Translations under genes and position numbers: made by a program
Source of the DNA: Bugula neritina
Taxonomy: Eukaryota > Bryozoa > Gymnolaemata > Cheilostomatida > Bugulidae
Direction of reading: 5' to 3'
DNA length: 60,000 nucleotides
Assembly (NCBI GenBank): GCA_964035545.1
Contig: OZ037769.1
Location: 14,037,133-14,097,132 of the forward strand
Part shown: positions 25,805 to 36,728 of the stretch, piece by piece
Numbering within the stretch: the first letter of the stretch is position 1
How the letters are laid out: every line of letters begins with the position of its first letter
Notes under the pieces: generated by a model
What the model was told of the DNA's origin: nothing
Seen by the model: the letters and a program-made list of their open reading frames with translations, nothing else
Databases searched by the model: none

Positions 25805-27920
25805 ATGAAGTGTCTGATTGTAAGTATATTTCAACTATTATTAAAAAATCAAAAGAGACATTCAAAACAAAACATTTTGTCTTTGAAAATTTGCTTCAAA
25901 GTGTTCCAAATAATGTTTTGATTTAGCAAAAAGCTAACGTAAAATATTTTGTCAAACTATGATTTATTGTATTTAAACTAAAAATCCTTTAAAAAGAGAA
26001 CATTTTACAACATTAAGCTCTTATAACTCGTTTAACTTTTTAGCAATTATATATTTATTTTTTGTTTTTTAAAATTCATGTTTTTGGTAGAAATATGTTC
26101 TTCTAAATCATTCAGTAAAAATCTTCATCGTTTTTCATTATTTTGTTGTGCTATATATAATTATAATAACTGGAATAATCTACTTTTTCTATAATTGACT
26201 TACAATTTCCAAAAAAGAAATCTAATGTCAATTAAGTTATTCTCAACATCGGATTTAAAAATGTCCAGCATTAATCCTCACATATAGTTAAAAAAGCTAT
26301 GGTTAACTTTAAAAATATATTACTTTTTTCAGATAAAAGCATTCAACAATAAAATGCATGCTGAAACTTATAAAAATTGGCTGTTTTGCAACAAAATAAT
26401 TTTTAGGATGTGATTCTTATAAAAACTAGAAACTAATATAAACATCGGTTATTCTTTATTTTATGTGAAGTTATTATTCCAATGTAAAAATAATTGCTTC
26501 TTGTCATATTTTAAAAGATAGAAGCTAACTTTGCTATAAAAAACATAAGTTTTGTATTTCATTTAATTATACAAACTTTGCTATAAAAATATATATTTTG
26601 TATTTCATTTAATTATGCAAAATTAACTTTGAAATTATATATATGCAGGGTGCATCGCTATTGCTTCTGGCAGTTCTCCAACATGGTTTAGCTGACGAGG
26701 CAGCCAAAACTAAAGCGTTATTTAAAGAGTTGGACAAAGAAACCATTCCTCCAACAATAGTAACACAGCTAGAGACCATTGCTAAAAAACTTCATAGTCT
26801 TTACAAATATCGACCAGTTACTACGTTTAAACAATGGGTTGTTGCTACTCCTTTGGTCATCGATATGGGCACGGATGGCAAAGGTCCAATAAAACTAGAC
26901 AAAGGTTCAGTTATTAAAAAAAACCAGATATTCAGTAATGTCAGGAAGAACAACTACTACCGACGGCCTGACATTTGTGACAACAGCTGTTTGAACACAC
27001 TCAACACTCTCCCAACAAAAATCAAACGCTATCTTGGTGAAGCAAATCAAATTCATACTGAAATACAGATGCTTTACAGACATAACCACAACTTAATGAC
27101 AGATGTGACAAATAAAGATAAAGTTATTCTAGTATATTCCAGGTACATTCCTTGCTCCCAGAATCAAAATAGCCAGGGCGGCGTTTTCCTTGAATGTGCT
27201 GGTGAGATGGCGAACTTTGTTGTTAATAAGAATCCTCAGAAGAACAAGTTTATTGTTTTTTATGAAACTGTACATGACAAAGAGGAAACAGTCATACCAG
27301 TATCTCAGTTGTACATGCAACTTAGTGGTATTATGTCATTTAAGTACAACCCGACCACAAAAAAAATTAAAAAAGATTCCAACTTGCTAGACAAACATAG
27401 TTATAGTTACTTGAGAAAAAAGCCAACATTCCTGCATTTTGGTCGGCCTATTTTGAATGATAACTACAAGACAACAGTTACACAATTGTTCGTCGATTGC
27501 CTTGCTCGAAATCAGTTTATTAAAGTAGCCGGCACACAGCCTCCTAACAGCAAGGAAATTATTTTTGTAGCCACAAAATATCGGCTCTACAAGGCATTTT
27601 CTATGGATGAAGATAAACTGGCTGATCTTTATACAAAAGCTAAAAATTACAAAAAGAATAAGTTTCAAAAAACAGTAGTTGAAGGTTGTTATCAATATGC
27701 CATTAAAATGGCGGCGAATGTACCTAAAAAAAAGGCAATCATTGTGCCTAAAAAAGCTACAAACTATCTCAACTTTCGGGGAACGTCTTTAGCATCCTAT
27801 GATGTCCGGAAACCAAGATTTTTAGGAGATGAGCTACAATTTTGTTATAAATTCATGGACAAGTTAAATGAATATTTTGCTATTCGTAAAGGAATAACAT
27901 GCCAAGAAAAATGGAAATAA
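25805..27920 (+). CDS. DL1: secretory candidate zinc deaminase (AID/APOBEC-like fold)
   Basis: Two exons, 25805-25819 (MKCLI) and 26649-27920, join in phase 0 (donor GTAAGT, acceptor TATATGCAG) to a protein of 428 residues. The junction creates a classic signal peptide, MKCLIGASLLLLAVLQHGLA, before DEAAK. The candidate catalytic core is H141-T-E143, then strand KVILVYSRYI, then P173-C174-x13-C188 opening helix ECAGEMANFVVNKNP, strand KFIVFYET, helix VSQLYMQLSG and strand IMSFKYN. Order and spacing fit the zinc-dependent deaminase superfamily (HxE and PC-x-C). Odd points are the 13-residue loop between the two cysteines (2-4 in AID/APOBEC) and about 150 extra C-terminal residues. A Cys pair (ICDNSC) before the core could be a disulfide. 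AATAAA lies at 28168-28173. Substrate is unknown and activity is untested. Confidence 0.85.
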
Positions 27921-28351
27921 AGAAAACACTGACAAAAAGCATGCAATGTATAATGGTGTTGACATGCTTGTTTGTAAACAATTTTTGATTAGAGTTTACT
28001 ATATCAAAAATTTCCATATTTGTTTGTCTGAAATAATTTACTATAATCTTTACCTGCAGGCATGCTCTGTGACCTAAGGAAATTTATGGATGTCGTGATT
28101 TTAGCTATGGGACAAATTATTGTATGCTAAAAATATTGTGGTTTAAATTTTATTTTGTGCTTTTTGTAATAAATCAATGTTGAAAATAAAATGGATTTTA
28201 ATAATATTTCGAGTGTTTCAAGTTTTAGCATGAAGTTGAAACTAAAAATGTCTGTAAATAGAATGACTCTGTTTCTTATACAGCATCAGTCATAATACAA
28301 ATATTAAAATGCATCATTAAGAAAGAAATTTCTACAATAATATTATACTTC

Positions 28352-28398
28352 CTTGGCTTTGCCAAAATTATATATTATATAATTTTGGCAAAGCCAAG
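28352..28398. repeat. Near-perfect palindrome with AT core
   Basis: The 21-bp arm CTTGGCTTTGCCAAAATTATA (28352-28372) is exactly complemented by 28378-28398, with a 5-bp centre and looser pairing beyond. It lies about 180 bp after the DL1 polyadenylation signal. It could be a MITE relic or a transcribed hairpin. Confidence 0.85.
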
Positions 28399-29699
28399 AA
28401 AGTTCTATTATACGCAGGTATATATAACATGTTAATACATATACACTATAATATAATATAAGCAAACGCTAAGAACAGATTTGGTAAAATTATGAATTTC
28501 TAAAAAACTGAAGTTAAGCCAACGCAGAATTTCAATAATTTGATTGCTCAATATATAAAAAGATTGTGCTGTTTTAAACTTGAAAACTTTTAAAATTATA
28601 ATTTTAAGTTTAAGATATGCTTAAAATAACACAGTCCATTTATATATTGAGCCACCGTTATTAAAATAAAATAACATGCATGATGAATATCTACATTGCA
28701 GTATATAATGACATATTAAATTTGTTTTGCATTGAAAACCATGTATGCATAAAATATTGAGGTCATAATTTTTTATTTATAATACAAATTAATCAAAAAT
28801 ATGAGATAAATAATTAAAGTTTGCTCAAAACCTATAAAAATATTATATATAACTGGTAATTTTATGTCTTGATTCCAACTATGCATAGCAAAATAAGGCT
28901 GGGAGGATGTTGCTGTAAAACATCTATATAAGTACAACGACATTGTGATAAATGAGCTAAATAAACATACACGAACTGTGATGGAAAAAACCATCACTGT
29001 CTGTGTATTTTAATTTACCAAAAGGTTAAAAAAATACATAAAAAGTCAAATAGAATCAGAAAAAACATCGATTATATTAAATTGGATTTGTTATACTTTA
29101 TTAGCTTATGTAAATCAAACACATATAAACTAATAGCGGTTAAATTGTGAAAATAGCTGAAAACTAGAGAACTATAATCAATTAAGTAAATATGACCCAT
29201 CAAAACAATGAACCAATAAAAGTCCATGCTAAACGAAAACCTTATAATTTATTTAATATATATTCTGTTAGCATTGATAACCAATACAAACACTAACTTT
29301 CACAAAATGGTTAAATGTAAGCAATTATTATTACATTTTGCATAAGAATATTATATATTCAATTTGCATAGTTGATGCACCATATGCAAACACTAATAGA
29401 TAAAGCATGTAAAAATGAGCGATGGTGTGCATATGTGTAATATGATGCATTTTATAATGGCGCTGCTGCTAATTTGAAAAATGTCTTGTAGTGTGTTCTA
29501 CTGTAGCATGCAATGATTATAAATTACTTGTTGCAGGAATAGCTTTGATTAGCAATAGTAGTTGTGGGTTGAGATAGAAGTGTTGGTATTAATAGAAACA
29601 GGGGGAAGTTTCAATTGAGGATAGTATTAGAAGTTGATGTATTTAGCAATGACCATGCTTGCTGCAAATATCTTTTGTACCTGCACAGTGCCTGGTATA

Positions 29700-29775
29700 G
29701 ATGACACAGGTAAAAATGACCCAGGTAAAAATGACCCAGGTTAAAATGACCCAGGTAAAAATGGCACAATTAAGT
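29700..29775 (+). repeat. Short minisatellite (AAAATGACCCAGGT-like, 15 bp)
   Basis: Four to five copies of ATGAC(A/C)CAGGTAAA occur in direct order. The open frame over it (MTQVKMTQVK...) is a by-product. Confidence 0.8.
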
Positions 29776-30127
29776 AATAATGACACAGATAATAATGGTA
29801 CAAATGAAAAAGAAGATAAAAATAGTCTACTTTCAATTCTGGGGATTGAGGGTGTTGGGGGGGGGTTTAGGTTTAGGTTATTAATTATGCTGAGAGCAAT
29901 AATAATAAGTTATAACCTCAGTATCAAGCAATACAAAGATGAATCATCCTAGAATCTTATATACTTACCAAATTCAAGAATTGGCATCAATCTCCAAGTA
30001 GTAGAAGATTGGAGCATTCTCAATAGTCCTCTTATGTGTCAGTAATTATACAAAAGCATTTTGTGTATTGCACTCTGACATATTGAGTGCAGGTACTCAT
30101 ATATGCTATATGAATGCAGTGACATTG

Positions 30128-30161
30128 TTTGTGTGTGTGTGTGTGTGCGTGTGTGTGCGTG

Positions 30162-30256
<95 letters not shown>

Positions 30257-30400
30257 GTGTGCGTGTGTGTGTGTGTGTGTGCGTGTGTGTGTGTGTGTGT
30301 GTGCGTGTGTGTGCGTGTGTGTGCGTGTGTGTGCGTGCGTGTGTGTGCGTGTGTGTGCGTGTGTGTGTCTGCGTGACTGAGAATGAATGCGTGTGTGTAT
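30128..30400. repeat. (GT)n/(GTGTGC)n microsatellite
   Basis: About 270 bp of alternating purine-pyrimidine GT with regularly spaced GC steps (TGTGCGTG). Such sequence can adopt Z-DNA. All open frames across it are artefacts. Confidence 0.95.
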
Positions 30401-30639
30401 GTGTCCAATTAAAACTATAATGTTTTATACTCTTTTCAATTTTCTGCAAATTTTATATTTAGAATTATAGGAGACAACTTGTGATTTACCATTTAAATGT
30501 TTCAATGCTACTTCCACACTTTCTCATGTTATGCAAGTGCACCCTGATAGCAATAATTACGGAATAACACATCTTTTCTGATTTTAATTCTAAATACTGT
30601 AAAAAACTCACACAATTTTATAGTCACTATTCCTGTGAG

Positions 30640-30828
30640 ACACTCCTGATAGAACAGGTTTTTGTTAAAGCTGGCTAAGCGCTTATTTAAATGAGACACA
30701 TGCAAGAGCAATTACGACTGGATACTCTTCCTAACATCACCAATTTGGCCGTTGTCAAGGCTCATACCCATGACCCCGTGTTTACTAGGCAAACACTCTT
30801 AACCCTAGACTACAACTGCTCTCTTTAG
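30640..30828 (-). repeat. tRNA-derived SINE-like repeat, copy 3, inverted
   Basis: Read on the minus strand it begins GAGAGCAGTTGTAGTCTAGG, then GGTTAAGAGTGTTTGCCTAG and a box B-like GGTCATGGGTATGAG, followed by a non-tRNA body. This matches the head organisation of the copies at 3355 and 7012. Confidence 0.55.
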
Positions 30829-32049
30829 TTCTGAATACTGTATATTTATAGTTATATTTAAACTATGCTATTAAAATTCAAAACTATAAAAACTTAACAT
30901 AATTATATAAGGGTTTGTTATATACATAACTACTTGCAAAAGACAAGCGTAATGGCTATATATGATTACTCTGAGCGAAGTAGAGCATTTTATTGAAATG
31001 CTGCTACCTCTGCAGGTAAAATATTTGTTGTGATTGATGCACAGTCATATGCATATATATTGATACATCAGGCCATATGTTGGTTTATAGTTTTGACTAT
31101 ATACGTAAGAGTCGCTGTCACATGACAGTTTACAATGCAATACTTTGCTATTTCGGTGTACACGTACAATATGAAAATCTAATCGTTACTATATTGGCGG
31201 CTTAGAAGTTGACTGTAAGTTTACAATCTTTTAGTATTACACAATTTTTTTCTTTACAAATAATTTATTACTGTTTTTAAACTAAAATTTAAAAATAATT
31301 GGATGGTAGAGTTATTGACAAAAAAAATGTAAAATGTTTGTGTTGAAAGTTGGTGCACAAAAACCTAGCTCACTAATATAAATATTTGACAAGTTCTTCT
31401 CAAATTGTTAAGGTTAGGGCAAATCACAGATTGTGATGACACAATAATTGCATACTAATAATTAGATGTTTAATTGAAACTCTCATTTTGAGTAATTAAA
31501 CTGTAAGTACATAATATGTTCACCTAGCAAAATTAAGTATTTAAAACTTTTTGATTACAGCAAAATTCAAAAGGGATGAAATATAATATAAGTATGCATG
31601 CATATAAAGTTATTAACATTTTTTTATTTATTCTGTTAAACTTGCACTGCAATATACTAGATGCTGTAAATAGCAAGAACCTATGTACTAATTTTTGTAT
31701 GAGGCAGTTTTTGGCAGAAATATAGCATAAATTTAACTTCAATTAGTTTTCATGCTCTTATTATTTTTTGAGCCAGTCGTTTAGTTTTAAGTTCAAAGCC
31801 AGTTGTGAGCTTGTGTTTTATATATTAAGTTTTGTAAATAATGTATATGAAGGGAAGTATCCCAAAAATATTTGTGAATAGTAGAAAAAGTACAATTGGC
31901 TAAATTTCAGCAAATAACTCATCTCTACTTGATAAAAAAGTATTTTATAATTCATTTTTAGCAACGCCTATTGTATAAACTCATAAACCAATATATATAT
32001 GCTCTCTGCCTCAATTTATATTATGCAAACTCTTTATTACAAAAAGCAG

Positions 32050-33327
32050 TCATCTTGGTGGTGCCAGTTTTGGGGTACAGAAATGCTGTTAGTGAAAAGA
32101 AAAGCCGAGGACCTTGTGAAAATTCTAGACAAAGAAAACCTTGACGCAGATATAAAGAAGGAGCTAGAGGCTGTTGCAGAAAAACTACTTATTAGCTAGT
32201 TTGATGATAGGCCTAATAAGGGAGCTGACCAATGGGTAGCAGCGACTACTTTAAAGGTCGACCTAGGAGCAGATGGCAATGGGCCAATGAAATTGTCTGC
32301 TGATGAACTCGTGCCAAGATATCAAGTGTTTACTAACATCAAAAGCTCCAATGATGATAGAGCTGTAATCTGTAACGACGACTGCATAGCGGAAATTAAA
32401 CACTTCCAACAAAATTAAAGAAAAGAATGTCAGGCGGTCATCAGATTCACACCAAAATTCAAATGCTTTATCGGAATGACCATAACCTTTTTGCAAATGC
32501 GAATGCTAAAGACAAAGTGATTTTAGTCTTCTCACACTACATTCCATGCGCACAAGATCAAGGAGAAGCTGGTGGGACATTTACAGAGTGTGCTGGTGAA
32601 TTGGCAAACTTTCTGGTGAATGATAATCCAAACAACAACAAATTTATTGTGTTTTGGGAGAGTACTCATCGAGCTAAAAGGACTGTGGTTCCAATTGCAC
32701 AGATGTATATGGAGCTCAGTGGCATTGCTTCATTTAATTATGACAAAAAAACAAAGAAGATAAAAAAAGATCCAAGCCACTTCAAGCGCCCAGAGTATTT
32801 TAGGAACAACTCTATGCTTATTAGACTAGGCCGTCCGCTGATGTCCAACGAGTTTAAATTCACAGAGACTCAGCTTTTGGTTGACTGCATAGCCCGAAAT
32901 GACTTTTTTATGGAAACAACTAATAATAGAATATGCAAAGAAATTCAGTTTCTAGCAGCAAAAAGACAACTTTACAAAGCATTCCCCAATGGGGGCTGGG
33001 AGCTATGGCACCATAAGAGACCGTCTTGCTAAAAATTACGGCAATGACAACGTTCCTTTCAAAAAGGCTGTTGTTGAAGCGTGTATTTTGTACGCAAACG
33101 CCATGTCTATGGATGAAAATAAAAAAAATTTACTTGTTCAGGACCATACCACGGATTATCTTAATTTCTACGGCAAGAGTGTGTTGAAGGATTATTGTCA
33201 AAATCCAAAATTTCCTCAAGATTATCTTCAATATTGCAACAGTTGTTTGGCAGCAGTTGAAAGATATTTTCAAATTCCTCAACAAAAGCAAATTCAATGT
33301 CAGCTGAAAAATCCTCGTCAACACTAA
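32050..33327 (+). pseudogene. DL2: deaminase-like pseudogene
   Basis: It is collinear with exon 2 of DL1: KAEDLVKILDKEN, DDRPNKGADQWVAATTL, YIPCAQDQGEAGGTFTEC, ELANFLVNDNP, KFIVFWEST, GRPLMSNEF and a C-terminal part to 33327. It is broken by an in-frame TAG at 32197-32199, a 1-bp deletion near 32403 and a 1-bp shift near 32988. The leader region after the 32048-32049 AG is hydrophobic only in another frame, suggesting a further indel. The motif H-T-E reads H-T-K at 32448-32456, replacing the presumed proton-shuttling Glu, while P-C-x13-C is intact. No convincing first exon was found. It is closer to DL1 than to DL3-5 in its loops. Confidence 0.9.
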
Positions 33328-33329
33328 AC

Positions 33330-36300
33330 ACTAAACACTGACATGTTCAACCAACTTTAGAAATGTCAAATTCCTAACCCTAAATCGATGATTTAAAATA
33401 TAAATATAAATGATCAAATAGTACAGCATGCCATGTTACTAGGTTTACTATCTATGTGTTTTTGTAAAACTTTTAATTATTGCAATTAATAAAATAAAAA
33501 CATGAGCTAACCTAAGAAAGGATTTGTATTTTGAGTTACATCACAAAATTCATTTTCTATTGACTTGAATCAAAGTCCTATAATATCTGAAAACTGCAGT
33601 AATTATGTAAACAGCATACATGTGCAAATTTGCAATTTACTTGTTCACTATTGAACTTTTAGATTCTATAGCATTTTATTTACTTCCCACTGTATTATGA
33701 GGCAAACATGGCTCTCTGTTTATTAAATTCTAACTCTACAAATTAAAAGCCAAAACAGCTTAAAATTACCTGTTGCGATTTGAAACACTTTGCAAATTAA
33801 CCCATAACATAGAAAACAGAGCTGAGAGTTGCAATTGTCAAGAGTGAATAACTCCTCTGTTGTAGTTGTATAGTTGATTATCTAAGGCCTCAGATTAAAA
33901 TAAATGTGTACGTATAAACAATGGGATGAGCATCTTTGCTATAAGAATCATGAGAAACTGCATTAACTTACATTGATCATAAATTTATGCAAAGTCCTAT
34001 AATTATTCATCACAATAATAATATACTTCATAACAGTTGTCTAAAATTTAGTGCAAAAGAAGTTGATAACACTGCTAGATTTAAAAAAAATATTATTAAG
34101 CAATTCCATTTAATTTCGCATCTCCTTTTACCAACTATAATATCTCATAAGTTTTTCTTTGTTTAAAAATACGAGACGCTGCATTTTTTAGTAAATGTGA
34201 ATTTTACTGAAATATATTTATAATACTTCAACACTTAAATTTTTTACTGGCCATGACTCATGTTAAGCTAAGCCATGGCAGCAGAAGCAAAAAAACATAA
34301 TTTTATATATATTTGTAAATTAATCACAATAGTAAAATTTAATCTAAAAACATGTGTAAACTGCATGCAGATGCTTGTGAAAGCATTGCACCATATAATG
34401 GTTTTGATTTTCTGGCACATCCTTTTTATTACAACGGTCTTTCTCAAAGTGTGAAAATAAAAATTTATTTATAGTAGTTTTTACACGAATATCATAATTA
34501 CACTTCAAAGTATTTCCGTTTATATACAAGCTATTACCAATATTCTAAAAATTTGCAGTCATCAATTTATATTTTTGTCATAAGTGTAATTAATGAGTGA
34601 ATTAGATCTTAGAATTGATAGTTCGAGTTCTTATTAAAGTATTGATTATAAATATACACAACTTCAACTAAATTATAATCTGCCATTTTTGTGCAAAAAT
34701 AAGCCTGGTTTTTCAAAAAACTTTCTCATTTCTTATAGCTTGACTTTAGTTAAACTCTTCCAGTGTCAGCTTTTCATCTGATTACTAGTCTATATCAATT
34801 TCCAACCCTCACTCTCTTAGTGTGACAACTTTCAACATGTCTGTGTTCTTCAGTTTTATCCACAACCACTCTGAGTCAGCATCACTCTAATTGCGCACTT
34901 TTTCTTTCAACAATTATATATTCACCTTAGCTATTTTCTAACAATTATTTGGCTTATTTTTTCTCAAATACAAATCGGTGAGTTTTTGCTCAAACTCCAA
35001 ACTCAAATCAATACGCCCCTGGTTTTCAGATTGGTTTCCTTATTTTCTATCAACTGAGTTGAATGTAATATTTTCTGCTATTCACATCTTTATTCTGTTT
35101 CCAGCTTTTCTTCTATACTAAAAGCCTTCATGTCATAGCTCTAAGCTGTTGAATTGTATAGTAGTTCAAAGTTGCATGAATCCATTCGAATATACTTCCT
35201 TGCAGTAGCTAAAATGTATATATACATTTTATTATAGGCCTACATATACGCAGCATGGGTTATTCGTCATAGTTTCTTTGACAAATAAAAAAAAATCACC
35301 ATGCAGTCTGATAATATTCTATAGCTCTTTTACCTTAATGACTTTGATCAACTGCACCTTGTTGAAGCTCTCTCATTTTTTAAACCCTAGTCTATGGCCC
35401 AGAATATAGTTTTTAAAACTTAGTACTGCAAAGTCATTCCTCATTCTGAAACTTCACAATTCAATGTATTAATATCTATCTGCATGTTATATTATGATTA
35501 ATAAGTTTTAATTTTAATACAAAATTCCACAACACCACTTTTTGATGACCATTATAGGCTATGCCACCAGTAAAAGTGAATTGTCAGATATATATGATTG
35601 TCACCCTAAAATGTTTTTCATGGAATCACAGATGTGTTTCAAAATTTGTTATTTATAATGTTATAGCTGGAAATGTTTGAATCAATGCTTTGATATTTAC
35701 AGCAAGCAAGGCATGAGGGTTTTGTATATCTTTATACGTCTACCATAACTGAGCAGAAGCTACAACATGCATGAAGGCACAACGCAACATTAAGGATCTC
35801 AGTTACTTTGTAATACAAGTCTAACACTCTCATCCCAACTTGAAACTGTAAAATACTTCATGCAATTTGTCAGGTTCATGATTTGCAAATGGGGCTTACG
35901 GTGGTTTCAGTCAGGATTAATTGTAAATGAATACATTTGGAAAAATCACTAATGGCTAAGAAAAACTAAATTGACTAATGACATAAATCAAATTATTTTG
36001 TATGTTGACCACACTTGAATGTGTTTCAAAAAGATTAATAATTACAAAGCCTTGTTCTAATATTATGTGTGATTCCAGCCAAAATTAGAAGCTTTTGGGA
36101 TGGTTGAGGAGTAATACAACAATGATAATTATGTATCTTTTGGAATGTTGAAAATATTTCTAAAAATTTAGAAATGAAGCATGATAAATGAAAAAAGAAT
36201 AACTATAATATGTTAACCTGCTATACAGTCTGATAGAGAAACAGAAAAGCAAACATACATATTCATGAGGTATATACACAGCATATATATGGCATGTATA

Positions 36301-36353
36301 TGACATATATATATACACGACATCTATATTATATATCATGTGCATATTATATA

Positions 36354-36357
<4 letters not shown>
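33330..36357. other. Intergenic stretch between DL2 and DL3
   Basis: No gene, family repeat or strong palindrome was noticed. Short AT-rich open frames have no motif. Confidence 0.45.
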
Positions 36358-36428
<71 letters not shown>

Positions 36429-36520
36429 TACATATATACATATACACATATACATATATACATATATACATATATACATATATACATGTATACATGTATA
36501 TATATTTTATTTTTTTTATT
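36358..36520. repeat. (TA)n / (TATACA)n microsatellite
   Basis: About 65 bp of pure TA is followed by TATACATA-type repeats up to about 36505. It lies some 150 bp upstream of the DL3 TATA box. Confidence 0.95.
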
Positions 36521-36658
36521 TACATTTTTTATGAAATCCTAACTTTTAACTATATAATTATTAATGATACCATCATTATACCAATACTGTAGACAAGCTT
36601 GTATAGCACAACGCCATGCTATTAACATGCACAACGCTAGAGTTATCGTTGAGCTATC

Positions 36659-36666
36659 TATAAAAG
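36659..36666 (+). promoter_or_regulatory. TATA box of DL3
   Basis: TATAAAAG, followed by CAG, lies 70 bp upstream of the DL3 ATG. DL5 has TATATAAGCAG at the matching distance of 71 bp, which supports both as core promoters. Confidence 0.65.
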
Positions 36667-36728
36667 CAGTTGCTTTAGAGGTAATTTTACATTCTAGTTT
36701 TAAGTTATTCTGCAGGATTCATCGCAAA

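Larger units (their letters stand above)
27960..31990. other. Intergenic stretch between DL1 and DL2
   Basis: It holds the palindrome at 28352, a short minisatellite at 29700, the GT/GC microsatellite at 30128 and a SINE-like repeat at 30640. No coding exon was recognised. TTAGAAGTTGACT followed by GTAAGT at about 31204-31222 weakly resembles the DL1 first exon with its donor, and might be the decayed first exon of DL2. Confidence 0.4.

Noticed and set aside
29701-29952. MTQVK-repeat open frame
   Set aside because: Low-copy minisatellite with no domain, and the rest of the frame is AT-driven.
30039-30449. His-Thr or Cys-Val repeat 'proteins' on both strands
   Set aside because: By-products of the GT microsatellite in several frames.
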